A DNA stretch of 64,000 bases from CAJGBR01 sp045637425 (GTDB lineage: Bacteria > Bacteroidota > Bacteroidia > Bacteroidales > Rikenellaceae): the NCBI GenBank assembly GCA_045637425.1, contig JAZTZL010000010.1, positions 1-64,000 of the forward strand, in the 5' to 3' direction. Position 1 is the first letter of the stretch, and the number at the start of each line of letters is the position of its first letter. Position numbers and translations under genes: made by a program. This document shows, piece by piece, positions 42,976 through 52,354 of this stretch. Under the pieces are notes generated by a model that was not told the origin of the DNA, did no database searches, and saw only the letters and a list, made by a program, of their open reading frames with translations.

Positions 42976-44826
42976 TTAGGATTTACTGTCTATTAATTTA
43001 ATTTTTTCGATCAACACTGCCATATCTTCGCGAGCCTTGTCAATCTTGATTCTCACATCGCGAACCATATCATCTGCATTCTTGCTCTTAGCGAAGAAGC
43101 CGATATTGTTCTCCCACAATTGAATATCGCTCTCAAGCTGTTTTACTTTCTTATAGAGTTTATCACGTTCGTGAAGTAATGTGCTGCTGTTTTCCGTACG
43201 CTGAATCTTCTCTTTGAAGTGTTCCATTTTGCGTTCGCGCTCAGAACCGCGCAACTGAGCAAACAATCCGTCAATCAACTCTTTGTACTCCTTGTGGACT
43301 GCATCTTTATCCTTTGCTGGCACGAATCCGATTTCAGACCAACGACGCTGGAAACCCTTGATAGACTCGAACAGATCGCCATTTTCGGCTGCATCAAAAC
43401 GTTTAATTTCATCTATCAACTCGCGTCTTGCAACCAGATTAGCCTCGTATTGCTGGTCAAGGCTGCCGAAATGTTCAGACTTACGGTTAAAGAACTTGTC
43501 GCAAGCTGCACGGAATCGTTTCCACACCACCTCTGAGTTTTTGCGAGCTGTAGGACCAATTTCCTTCCATTGACGTTGCAACTCGAGCAACTGATTCGTA
43601 GCCTTCTTCCACTCTTCACTTTCAGCCAAAGCCTCAGCCTGAATGCAGAGCTCAACCTTTGCCTGATAGTTGTTATCCATATCCGATTTCGCATCTGTGA
43701 AGAACTGACGTTTCTTTTCGAAGAAGTCGTCGCACAGTTTTCGGAATCGCTCATAGATTTTTGTATTCTCTTTCTTCGGAGCAAATCCGATAGTTTTCCA
43801 AATTTTCTGGATATTTACCAACTCTTCCGAAGCCTGATTCCACTCCTTACGGCCCGAGTAGTCTGCAGAAACGAGCTCTTCGAGTTTAGCACACAACTCG
43901 CTCTTCATTTCGAAATTGTGTTTCTGCTCCTCTTTGATGTGCTCGAAGTGTTCCTGATGGCGACGATTGACAACAGAACTTGCCTCCTTGAAGCGTTCCC
44001 ACAATGTCTCTTTGAATTCAGTCACCACAGGACCTGTCTCACGCCACTCTTCGTGCAGTTTCTGCAATCTGTGGAATGCATCTACTACAGGGTTTTCAAC
44101 GCTCAATCGTTCGGCCTCTTCACAGAGTCTGACTTTTGTTTCGTAATTCTTCTTCAAATCCAAGTCTTTCAGTTCCTTGTTTATCTTCACATAGTTGTAG
44201 AACTGTTCAACATACAGGTGATATGTTTCCCACAAATCCTTAACATTTGCTTGTGGCACAGCACCAATCTCTTTCCAACGGCGTTGGAGTTCACGGAATT
44301 GATTGAATGTATGATTTACGGTCTCTTTCGAATTGATGAGTTCCTTCAACTCGTCAATGATAACCAATTTTTCTTTGAGATTATTTTCTTTCGACTGTTC
44401 GATTTCCGAAGCCAACTGATCTCTGCGGGTACGATACTCCGCATAAAGTTCTTTGAAACGGATTTCGATCTCATCATCTTCCCTGATAAACTCTTCAGGG
44501 TTTCCGCCTGTATTAACAAACTGCGCACGCGCATTCTCCACCTCTTGTCTATAGATCTTGTAGAATGCAACCTTCATTGCCTCCACACGTTTTCGGATAT
44601 CGCTCACTGCCTCAGTTTCGAGCAGTTCGGCAAATCGGTCGTTGATTTGCTGACGCGTCATATATCCATAATTTTCATCAACCTCTGCCGCCTCATTTGC
44701 GTAGTCGGCAATGTTCTCGGGGGTAGATTCGTTCGCATTTTCCACGAGCGAATTCTGTAATGCAGTATCGACCTCCATCGTGTCGATTTGTTCCAATGGA
44801 ACAGCGTTTTGTTCGTCGGTAGTCAT
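42976..44826 (-). CDS. DUF349 repeat protein
   Basis: 616 residues, highly charged and helical. Five copies of a roughly 75-residue unit are visible, each with a W-x-x-[IT]-G motif: RRWKEIGAVP, EEWRETGPVV, KIWKTIGFAP, RQWKEIGPTA and RRWSEIGFVP. This is the DUF349 family; function unproven. The N-terminus (about 1-60) is acidic and probably disordered; the C-terminus (about 560-610) forms a coiled coil. No signal peptide. It precedes pyrG by 5 nt. Confidence 0.9.
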   Translation of the reverse strand: MTTDEQNAVPLEQIDTMEVDTALQNSLVENANESTPENIADYANEAAEVDENYGYMTRQQINDRFAELLETEAVSDIRKRVEAMKVAFYKIYRQEVENARAQFVNTGGNPEEFIREDDEIEIRFKELYAEYRTRRDQLASEIEQSKENNLKEKLVIIDELKELINSKETVNHTFNQFRELQRRWKEIGAVPQANVKDLWETYHLYVEQFYNYVKINKELKDLDLKKNYETKVRLCEEAERLSVENPVVDAFHRLQKLHEEWRETGPVVTEFKETLWERFKEASSVVNRRHQEHFEHIKEEQKHNFEMKSELCAKLEELVSADYSGRKEWNQASEELVNIQKIWKTIGFAPKKENTKIYERFRKLCDDFFEKKRQFFTDAKSDMDNNYQAKVELCIQAEALAESEEWKKATNQLLELQRQWKEIGPTARKNSEVVWKRFRAACDKFFNRKSEHFGSLDQQYEANLVARRELIDEIKRFDAAENGDLFESIKGFQRRWSEIGFVPAKDKDAVHKEYKELIDGLFAQLRGSERERKMEHFKEKIQRTENSSTLLHERDKLYKKVKQLESDIQLWENNIGFFAKSKNADDMVRDVRIKIDKAREDMAVLIEKIKLIDSKS

Positions 44827-45041
44827 AACTCAAACGGATTAAAGTCAAAATAATTACGAACCATAACAAACCACCTTCCGAATTCATACTAATTCGGGGC
44901 AATTCGATTGGTCGCGGTTAGTCTCTATAAACACACAAAAATAGGAAAGTTTTTTCAAATGACAAAATCGTTTTTCAAAAAAGAATCCCAATAATTTTAT
45001 TTCCTCAAACCCAACGACACAATACACTATATATCAAAAAC

Positions 45042-45069
45042 ATAGCACTTCGCCAAAGCAAAGTGCTAT
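45042..45069 (-). terminator. Terminator of ridA
   Basis: ATAGCACTT / AAGTGCTAT perfect 9-bp stem, 10-nt loop; on the minus strand GTTTTTGATA follows. It starts 28 nt after the ridA stop. Confidence 0.8.
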
Positions 45070-45096
45070 ATTAATACAAAAACCGAGTTAAAGCTA

Positions 45097-45471
45097 TTAT
45101 TTCACAGCAATAGTCTCGATTTCAACCTTCACACCCAGCGGAAGTTTTGCCACTTGGTAGCATACGCGTGCAGGCATATCCTTTTGGTAAGTCTGTGCAT
45201 ATACGCCGTTCATTGCTGCGAAATCGTTCATATCTGCCAACAACACTGTCGATTTAACAACATCGTCAAAAGTAAAACCAGCTTCTGCCAAAATTGCGCC
45301 TGTGTTCTTGAGCGACTGAGCAGTCTGTTCTTCAATGGTTTCGGGCACTGTGCCTGTTTCTGGATTCACAGGAAGTTGTCCTGATACATACAATGTGTTT
45401 CCAGCCAAAATAGCCTGACTGTAAGGACCTACTGCTTTAGGAGCGTTAGGTGATGCTATAACTTTTTTCAT
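45097..45471 (-). CDS. ridA: RidA-family enamine/imine deaminase
   Basis: 124 residues. RidA hydrolyses reactive enamine/imine intermediates such as 2-aminoacrylate. KAVGPYSQAI, GNTLYVSGQLP and the C-terminal ARVCYQVAKLPLGVKVEIE with the substrate Arg and Glu are all present. Monocistronic, divergent from plsC, with its own promoter and terminator. Confidence 0.95.
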   Translation of the reverse strand: MKKVIASPNAPKAVGPYSQAILAGNTLYVSGQLPVNPETGTVPETIEEQTAQSLKNTGAILAEAGFTFDDVVKSTVLLADMNDFAAMNGVYAQTYQKDMPARVCYQVAKLPLGVKVEIETIAVK

Positions 45472-45498
45472 ATCTTGATTATGTTTTTGTTTTCGCCG

Positions 45499-45530
45499 TA
45501 AAATTAGAAAAATTTTTCAGTTCAATCAAA
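45499..45530 (-). promoter_or_regulatory. Promoter of ridA
   Basis: On the minus strand TTTG (45527-45530), 20-nt spacer, TAATTTTA (45499-45506), a one-base departure from the -7 consensus. Confidence 0.55.
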
Positions 45531-45538
45531 TTTTTCAT

Positions 45539-45546
45539 TACCTTTG
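45539..45546 (+). promoter_or_regulatory. -7 element of plsC
   Basis: TACCTTTG 27 nt before the ATG at 45574. It overlaps an in-frame TTG at 45544, which rules that codon out as the start. Confidence 0.65.
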
Positions 45547-45573
45547 CACACTAAATTAAATTTTCGAATCGAT

Positions 45574-46314
45574 ATGCGCATAATTTTTTCAATACTGTAC
45601 TACGTTGCTTTACTGATATTTTCATCAATATATTTCCTTTTTATGTTTGTGGTCTTTCTTTTAACTTTTGCATTCGACCGCAAACGGGTAATAATCCATA
45701 GTTTGTCGATTTTGTATGCCTATTCGCTCTTCAGACCCGTACCATACTGGAAAGGAGAAGTCAAAGGTTTGAACAATTTTGACAAGAAGAGAACTTGCAT
45801 TGTAGTTGCTAATCACCAATCAATGTTCGACATTCCGGTACTGTACGTGCTACCAGGAATCTTCAAGTGGGTATCAAAAAAGGAGGTATTCAAGATGCCA
45901 TTTTTCGGCTGGGCATTGTGGATGAATGGCGACGTAGCAATTGAACGTGGCGCGGCTCGCAGCACTAAAAAGATGATTGCCGACTGCATCAAGCACCTAA
46001 GAAACGGAATCCGAGTAAACATCTTCCCCGAGGGTACTCGTTCGAAAACGGGCGTGATTGGAAAATTCAAAGATGGAGCATTCATCATCGCTAAGGAGGC
46101 TGGCGTAGACATTCAACCCGTAGTCATCGACGGCACTCGCTCGGCATTCGAGAAGGGGAAATGGTGGGTAGCAAACAATACCTTCAAGATTCACGTACTG
46201 CCCCGCATCGACAGAGAGGTTGTCAAAAATACAGATTTGGAGCAACTGAAAGATATGTGCCGCAATCAAATCGTTGCCGAGCACAAAACAATGAGACCCG
46301 AACTTTACGCTTAA
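45574..46314 (+). CDS. plsC: 1-acyl-sn-glycerol-3-phosphate acyltransferase
   Basis: 246 residues from the ATG at 45574, downstream of the promoter -7 element. Makes phosphatidic acid from lysophosphatidic acid at the inner membrane. Two N-terminal membrane segments (about 2-40) precede the catalytic motif VANHQSMFDIP (NHx4D), the glycerol-phosphate motif NIFPEGTRSK and the block VVIDGTRSAF. It precedes parE by 20 nt. Confidence 0.93.
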   Translation: MRIIFSILYYVALLIFSSIYFLFMFVVFLLTFAFDRKRVIIHSLSILYAYSLFRPVPYWKGEVKGLNNFDKKRTCIVVANHQSMFDIPVLYVLPGIFKWVSKKEVFKMPFFGWALWMNGDVAIERGAARSTKKMIADCIKHLRNGIRVNIFPEGTRSKTGVIGKFKDGAFIIAKEAGVDIQPVVIDGTRSAFEKGKWWVANNTFKIHVLPRIDREVVKNTDLEQLKDMCRNQIVAEHKTMRPELYA

Positions 46315-46334
46315 AAATATAATTACTGAAACTT

Positions 46335-48236
46335 ATGTCTGACCTGCTACAACAAAAGATGGTGCAAAACAGCTATGACGACTCAACCGTTGTAACCCTG
46401 CCTTGGAATGTACACATTCGTCATCGTCCCGGAATGTACATCGGGAAATTGGGCAATGGGACATCGGCTGACGATGGTATATATATGCTCACAAAAGAGG
46501 TGATTGACAACTCGGTAGACGAGTTCATCGCCGGCTATGGACGTACCATTGAAGTTACCATCGAGGACAAAACCGTAACCGTTCGCGACTTTGGCCGTGG
46601 ACTGCCGTTGGGCAAGGTTGTGGAATTGGTTTCCGTAATGAATACGGGCAGTAAATACGAAACAAACGAAGCAAAAAAGGTATTCAAAAAATCTGGCGGT
46701 CTGAATGGTGTCGGCACAAAGGTTGTGAATGCACTATCTTCACATTTTGAGGCTACGAGTTATCGCGACGGAAAGAGTTGTTCGGCTACGTTCTCGGCAG
46801 GTAATCTGATTGACAAAGTCGAGTCTGAAGGCAATGCTTTGAGAAACGGGACTCTCATTCGATTCACCCCCGACGAAGAGGTATTCGGTCCATACGAATT
46901 CAACTTCGAAATCATCGAACAGATGTTGAGAAACTACTCGTATGTGAACGCCGGGCTGACTATCAAATTCAACGGACAGACATTCCTCTCGAAAGATGGT
47001 TTGTTAGACTTGTTGAAGGAGAATATGTCTACTGAACCTCTGTATGCTCCGATACATCTCAGAGGTGAAGATATTGAACTTGTAATCACCCACTCATCAA
47101 GTTATGGCGAACTTTGTTACAGTTTCGCCAATGGTCAATACACAGTTCTTGGTGGCACTCACCTCGTAGCATTCCGCGAAGGTTTAACTAAAACCATCAA
47201 AGAATTTTATAATAAGGATTTTGACCCGTCTGATATTCGATCTTCAATTGTAGCGGCAATCAGCCTTAGAGTTGATGAGCCTGTTTTCGAATCGCAGACA
47301 AAAACCAAACTCGGCTCAAAAGATATGGGATTGCAGGGTCCATCAATCAGACAGTTCGTTGGAGATTTCATCAAAAAAGAACTGGATAACTATCTGCACA
47401 AACACCCAGATACAGCCGAAATTCTGCTTAAAAAGATTCAGGATTCAGAACGCGAACGAAAAGAGATTAGCGGAATACAGAAAAAATCTCGAGAAACGGC
47501 AAAAAAGGTAAGTCTGAATAACCGCAAAGTGCGTGATTGCAGAATACACTTTAACGACAATAAAAATCCGTTGGCTGAAAAGTCAATGATATTTATCACC
47601 GAGGGTGACTCTGCGAGCGGCTCCATCACAAAATCACGTGATGCCAACTACCAGGCAGTATTCAGTCTGAGGGGTAAACCTCTGAACTGTTTCGGCTTGA
47701 CTCGAAAGGTTGTCTACGAAAATACGGAATTCAACCTACTGCAGGCTGCACTCAACATCGAAGAGAGTTTGGACAATCTCAGATACAACAAAGTAATCGT
47801 GGCAACAGATGCCGACGTAGACGGTATGCACATCAGACTGCTGATGCTGACCTTCTTCCTGCAGTTCTTCCCCGAGTTGATTCGTCAGGGACACGTCTAC
47901 ATTCTGCAGACTCCACTGTTCCGAGTGCGCAACAAGAAAGAAACAAGATATTGCTACACCGACGAAGAACGTCAAATGGCTATTGCTCAGTTGTCAAACC
48001 CCGAAATCACACGATTCAAAGGTTTGGGTGAAATTTCGCCAGATGAATTCAAAAACTTCATCGATGACAATATGCGTCTGGAGCAGGTGAAAATCACAAA
48101 AGATGACCCTATTATGGGATTGTTGGAATTCTATATGGGCAAGAATACAGCCGACCGAAAAGATTTTATCATTGACAATCTCAAAATCGAAACCGATTTG
48201 ATTGAAGAGTTGCAGGCTGCTAAAAATTCAAAATAA
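46335..48236 (+). CDS. parE: DNA topoisomerase IV subunit B
   Basis: 633 residues. ATPase subunit of the type IIA enzyme that decatenates chromosomes. GHKL motifs (RPGMYIGKLG, EVIDNSVDEF, RDFGRGLPLG, KKSGGLNGVGTKVVNALS), transducer with conserved Lys in QTKTKLGS, and TOPRIM with EGDSASGSI and DADVDGMHIR. GyrB and ParE are close relatives; pairing with a ParC-like gene directly downstream and the short C-terminus favour ParE. Six nt separate it from parC. Confidence 0.93.
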   Translation: MSDLLQQKMVQNSYDDSTVVTLPWNVHIRHRPGMYIGKLGNGTSADDGIYMLTKEVIDNSVDEFIAGYGRTIEVTIEDKTVTVRDFGRGLPLGKVVELVSVMNTGSKYETNEAKKVFKKSGGLNGVGTKVVNALSSHFEATSYRDGKSCSATFSAGNLIDKVESEGNALRNGTLIRFTPDEEVFGPYEFNFEIIEQMLRNYSYVNAGLTIKFNGQTFLSKDGLLDLLKENMSTEPLYAPIHLRGEDIELVITHSSSYGELCYSFANGQYTVLGGTHLVAFREGLTKTIKEFYNKDFDPSDIRSSIVAAISLRVDEPVFESQTKTKLGSKDMGLQGPSIRQFVGDFIKKELDNYLHKHPDTAEILLKKIQDSERERKEISGIQKKSRETAKKVSLNNRKVRDCRIHFNDNKNPLAEKSMIFITEGDSASGSITKSRDANYQAVFSLRGKPLNCFGLTRKVVYENTEFNLLQAALNIEESLDNLRYNKVIVATDADVDGMHIRLLMLTFFLQFFPELIRQGHVYILQTPLFRVRNKKETRYCYTDEERQMAIAQLSNPEITRFKGLGEISPDEFKNFIDDNMRLEQVKITKDDPIMGLLEFYMGKNTADRKDFIIDNLKIETDLIEELQAAKNSK

Positions 48237-48242
48237 CGAACT

Positions 48243-50888
48243 ATGAGTAACGAGAGATATATCGAAGATGATGACCTGACTACTGACGTAGAACAGGAGA
48301 GTCTGCATAAATTCGACAACCTGACCGGCGAAGGTAGCAAAACTAAACTTATGGGTATGTTCCGAGAGTGGTTCTTGGACTACGCCTCATACGTTATTCT
48401 CGAACGTGCAGTGCCGCAACTCGAAGATGGACTTAAACCCGTGCAGCGCAGAATTATGCACTCAATGAAACGCATCGATGACGGACGTTTCAACAAAGTA
48501 GCTAACATCATCGGTTCGACTATGCAGTTCCACCCGCACGGAGACTCATCTATCGGTGGAGCATTGGTGCAGCTGGGACAGAAGGACTTGCTCGTAGAGT
48601 GTCAAGGTAACTGGGGTAATATTCTTACGGGCGACTCGGCAGCGGCTCCACGTTACATCGAGGCTCGACTCTCCAAATTCGCGCTCGACGTTGTATTCAA
48701 TCCAAAGACTACGGAGTGGATTTCATCTTACGACGGACGTAACGAAGAACCCGTAACGTTGCCTGTGAAATTCCCATTGCTGCTGGCTCAAGGTGGAGAG
48801 GGTATTGCTGTAGGTCTGGCTTCGAAGATTCTGCCTCACAACTTCAACGAATTGCTCGACGCATCTATAGCATATCTCAAAGGCGAGGAGTTCGAACTCT
48901 ATCCGGATTTCCCGACTGGCGGGCTGGCAGATTGCTCGAAGTATAACGACGGCTTAAGAGGTGGTGCAGTTAAGGTGCGCGCTCGAATAGTAAAAGAGGG
49001 CAACCGTACACTGAAAATCGTAGAAATACCTTTCGGCGAAACTACCGAATCTATCATAGAATCAATTATCAAGGCTAACAATAAGGGTAAAATAAAAATT
49101 AAGCACGTCGATGACAATACCTCGGCCGGAGCGGAAATCGTAATCACACTCACAAATGACGTTTCGCCCGATAAGACCATTGACGCACTATACGCATTCA
49201 CAAACTGTGAAGTCTCGATATCGCCGAACAGTTGTGTAATTTACCAGAACAAGCCACTCTTTATGGGTGTGAGCGATATTCTGAAACATAGTGCAGACCA
49301 GACTCGCAACCTGCTGAAAAGAGAGCTCGAAATAGAACTCGCCGAACTCAATGAGCAATGGCACCTCATCAGCTTGGAAAAGATATTCATCGAGAATCGC
49401 ATCTACCACAAAATCGAAGAGTGTAAGTCTTGGGAGGAGGTACTCGAAACAATCGACCGCGAACTCACACCGTTCAAATCGCAGTTGCGCCGAGAGATTA
49501 CAACTGATGACATTATCCGCTTGACCGAAATCAAAATCAAGCGCATTTCGAAATACAACACCTTCAAAGCCGAAGAACAAATCCACGGCATTGATGAACA
49601 AATTGTTGCAGTTAAACACAACATCGAATTCATCACCGAATATACGATAAATTACTTCACGCGCATCAAAGAGAAATATGGCAAGGGACGTAATCGACAG
49701 ACCGAATTGCGTTCGTTCGATACAATTGAGGCTGCGAAGGTTGTAGTGGCTAACGCGAAACTATACGTCGATAGAAAAGAGGGATTTTTCGGAACAGGTC
49801 CGCAAATGAAAAAAGATGAATTTGTTTGCGACTGCTCGGACATCGACGACATCATCATATTCACAAAGAGTGGTAAGTATATCATTACCAAAGTTTCAGG
49901 AAAGGCATTCTTCGAAAAAGATATCTACTACATAGGAATTTTCAAGAAAAACGACGACCGCACAATTTACAATCTACTCTACCGCGACGGCAAAAACGGT
50001 TCGATTATGGTTAAGCGTTGTGCAATTAAGGGCATTACCCGCGATAAAGTCTACGACATCACAAAGGGCACTCCACACTCGGAAATACTCTATATGAGCG
50101 TAAACCACAACGGCGAAGCAGAAATACTCAAAGTGTATTTCAAGCCGCGTCCAAGGCTCAAGAAGGTTATTGTAGACCTCGACTTCTCGACATTGGCAAT
50201 CAAAGGCCGCCAAAGTCAGGGTAACCTCTTCTCGCGTTACGGAATCCACAAGGTGCAAGTGAAAGAGGCCGGGATATCAACTCTGGGTGGAATGAATATC
50301 TGGTTCGACGCAGATATCCGCAGACTCAATACAGATGGTCGTGGAGAGTTACTGGGCGAATTCAAGGGCAACGACAAAATTCTGGTAGTAACCAAATCGG
50401 GAACATACTACACAACCGGCTTCGACGTGGGACAACACTTCCCCGAAGATATGATTATTATCAAGCGTCATACACCGGGTGAAATATATTCGGTTACCTA
50501 CTTCGATGCAGAGCAGGACTACTTCTATGTTAAGCGATTCCTCGGCGAGTTGTCAGACAAACCAATGAGTTTCATTGACGAAAATCCAAATTCGTATATG
50601 GTCGAATTCAACGACGACCGTTTCCCTCAACTCAAAGTAGTATACGGAGGCAAATACTCGACACGTCCAACAGAACTCATTGATGTAGAAGAGTTTATTG
50701 GAGTTAAGGGTGTCAAAGCAAAAGGCAAACGTGTAACTACATACGAAACAACTTCTATTAGATTTGTAGAACCACTCGAAAAGGAAATTCTCGAAGAACT
50801 CACTCAGGAGAGTTTTATTCCCGAAGGTGTGGCTGTAGAAGAAATCGCTGAAGAGGAACACGATATGGTACAACAAGAGTTGTTCTAA
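48243..50888 (+). CDS. parC: DNA topoisomerase IV subunit A
   Basis: 881 residues. Breakage-reunion subunit. YASYVILERAVPQLEDGLKP and FHPHGDSSIGGALV form the winged-helix/QRDR region, and the DNA-attacking Tyr lies in APRYIEARLSKF. The tower and coiled-coil gate follow (about 350-520), then a beta-pinwheel C-terminal domain lacking a clear GyrA box, which supports ParC over GyrA. An acidic tail ends the protein. aroK starts 3 nt downstream. Confidence 0.94.
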   Translation: MSNERYIEDDDLTTDVEQESLHKFDNLTGEGSKTKLMGMFREWFLDYASYVILERAVPQLEDGLKPVQRRIMHSMKRIDDGRFNKVANIIGSTMQFHPHGDSSIGGALVQLGQKDLLVECQGNWGNILTGDSAAAPRYIEARLSKFALDVVFNPKTTEWISSYDGRNEEPVTLPVKFPLLLAQGGEGIAVGLASKILPHNFNELLDASIAYLKGEEFELYPDFPTGGLADCSKYNDGLRGGAVKVRARIVKEGNRTLKIVEIPFGETTESIIESIIKANNKGKIKIKHVDDNTSAGAEIVITLTNDVSPDKTIDALYAFTNCEVSISPNSCVIYQNKPLFMGVSDILKHSADQTRNLLKRELEIELAELNEQWHLISLEKIFIENRIYHKIEECKSWEEVLETIDRELTPFKSQLRREITTDDIIRLTEIKIKRISKYNTFKAEEQIHGIDEQIVAVKHNIEFITEYTINYFTRIKEKYGKGRNRQTELRSFDTIEAAKVVVANAKLYVDRKEGFFGTGPQMKKDEFVCDCSDIDDIIIFTKSGKYIITKVSGKAFFEKDIYYIGIFKKNDDRTIYNLLYRDGKNGSIMVKRCAIKGITRDKVYDITKGTPHSEILYMSVNHNGEAEILKVYFKPRPRLKKVIVDLDFSTLAIKGRQSQGNLFSRYGIHKVQVKEAGISTLGGMNIWFDADIRRLNTDGRGELLGEFKGNDKILVVTKSGTYYTTGFDVGQHFPEDMIIIKRHTPGEIYSVTYFDAEQDYFYVKRFLGELSDKPMSFIDENPNSYMVEFNDDRFPQLKVVYGGKYSTRPTELIDVEEFIGVKGVKAKGKRVTTYETTSIRFVEPLEKEILEELTQESFIPEGVAVEEIAEEEHDMVQQELF

Positions 50889-50891
50889 ACG

Positions 50892-51416
50892 ATGAGGGTC
50901 TATCTGGTTGGATTTATGGGGTGCGGTAAGAGCAGTATCGGTAAGATGTTGGCTCGCGAGTTGGGATACACCTTTGTTGATATGGACAAACGATTGTCCG
51001 AGCGTGAAGGTCGTAGCGTGAACGAAATTTTTGCGCACTACGGCGAGAATCATTTCCGCAAATTGGAGGCGGACTTTCTGCGCGAGATAGCCGAAAAAGG
51101 CGGAGAAAATCAGATTATCGCCACAGGCGGCGGCGTAGCCTGCAAAGAGGAAAATCTGGAGGTGATGTTGCAGTCGGGGGTCGTAGTCTATCTCAAGCGT
51201 ACCAGCCAAGAGTTGTTGCGCCGACTCGTTGCTGGTCAGCACTCCAGACCGTTGATTCAAAACAAGACTCCCCAACAAATCGCAGAGTTCATCGACACCA
51301 CCCTAACAATCAGAGAGCCATACTACTCGCGAGCAAACATCGTTGTAGACTGCGATCATATCGGCGATTCCGCCGCAATATCCGTTATCCGTATGGCACT
51401 AGAGATGGGATATTGA
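50892..51416 (+). CDS. aroK: Shikimate kinase
   Basis: 174 residues. Phosphorylates shikimate at the 3-hydroxyl. Walker A GFMGCGKSSIG at 7-17, shikimate-binding VDMDKRLSEREG, RKLEADFLREI and GGGVACKEEN, and the lid RPLIQNKTPQ. It is co-transcribed with parEC by position (3 nt), an unusual but not rare pairing. Confidence 0.96.
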   Translation: MRVYLVGFMGCGKSSIGKMLARELGYTFVDMDKRLSEREGRSVNEIFAHYGENHFRKLEADFLREIAEKGGENQIIATGGGVACKEENLEVMLQSGVVVYLKRTSQELLRRLVAGQHSRPLIQNKTPQQIAEFIDTTLTIREPYYSRANIVVDCDHIGDSAAISVIRMALEMGY

Positions 51417-51436
51417 ATAATTTTTAAAACTTTTTC

Positions 51437-51468
51437 CTTGCCTATAACAAAAATATTCTCTACTTTTG
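51437..51468 (+). promoter_or_regulatory. Promoter of the fimbria-like operon
   Basis: CTTG (51437-51440), 20-nt spacer, TACTTTTG (51461-51468); the ATG is 47 nt further on. Confidence 0.65.
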
Positions 51469-51514
51469 TCCCGAGATATTTTGTCTTTGCATTTTTAATA
51501 AAAAATAACTAGTT

Positions 51515-52327
51515 ATGAAATTATTTACACACTTGGCTTTCATCATATTGGCAGCATTCATTACTGCTTGTAGTAGTGATGAAAAGGAATCTGCCGAATT
51601 GGTGGAAATGCACTTCCGAGCAGTTATGCCCGATTCAAACTTATCAAAATCGGTAGGTTCTGGAAATCTTGTAAACGTGTTGTATGTAGAAGCGATTTCA
51701 AACACAGGCAAGAAAGTCCGCTATGAATTTCCTGTAACATCAGGATATGTTGATGCAAGAATTTCTTTGGCTAAAGGATTGACCTACGATATCATATTTT
51801 GGGCTCAACGAAAAGAGAACAACCCCTATGACAATCTTGATTTAACAGCAATCAAGATGAATTTACCAACAACCACAACCAATGTGTTGGCAATGGAGCA
51901 ATATGATGCCTTTTATGCAACATTAAGGAATGTACCCGCAGAAGACAAAGCTGTTACAGATGTTGAACTAACAAGACCACTTGCTCAGGTAAACGTAGCC
52001 CACACAAGAGATGATGCAAAAGACGTGAAAATTAATTTAGGTTCAATTCCTATGGTCTTTAAGCCACTTGAAGCAAAATTAACCAATGAAGAAAATATTG
52101 AGATAAATTTTGAACCTTGTAGACAAAAGATCACACTTGATGGCCTAACGTATAATCATTTAGCGATGATGTACATATTTGCAACACCTACAGACTACAA
52201 CACAAGTTTCGTGTTAGACATCATAACAAATGATGATAGTAAAATTACGATTGATAATAGTTTGAACGTAAAAGCAAATCACAGAACAAACATTATAAAT
52301 AGTCTCTCTAGTGATGAGTTCAATTAG
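51515..52327 (+). CDS. Mfa/FimA-superfamily-like lipoprotein (DUF6562-like)
   Basis: 270 residues. Signal peptide with lipobox (IILAAFITAC) and Ser/Asp/Glu after the Cys. The rest is a beta-rich, transthyretin-like two-domain pattern: SLAKGLTYDIIFWAQ, EQYDAFYATL and TRPLAQVNVAHT are typical of Bacteroidales Mfa/FimA-type pilin-like proteins (often annotated DUF6562). In known systems such proteins are exported as lipoproteins and assemble after gingipain-like cleavage of the N-terminus. First of three genes. Whether it is a major subunit here is inferred. Confidence 0.72.
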   Translation: MKLFTHLAFIILAAFITACSSDEKESAELVEMHFRAVMPDSNLSKSVGSGNLVNVLYVEAISNTGKKVRYEFPVTSGYVDARISLAKGLTYDIIFWAQRKENNPYDNLDLTAIKMNLPTTTTNVLAMEQYDAFYATLRNVPAEDKAVTDVELTRPLAQVNVAHTRDDAKDVKINLGSIPMVFKPLEAKLTNEENIEINFEPCRQKITLDGLTYNHLAMMYIFATPTDYNTSFVLDIITNDDSKITIDNSLNVKANHRTNIINSLSSDEFN

Positions 52328-52354
52328 GTATATCACCCTTTATAAATTAATAAA

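Noticed and set aside
43570..44760. A 396-codon open frame on the plus strand, antisense to the DUF349 gene
   Set aside because: The DUF349 frame has five family repeats and strong Glu/Lys coding bias; the antisense product is a Leu/Phe-rich mirror of it with no promoter or homology signal.
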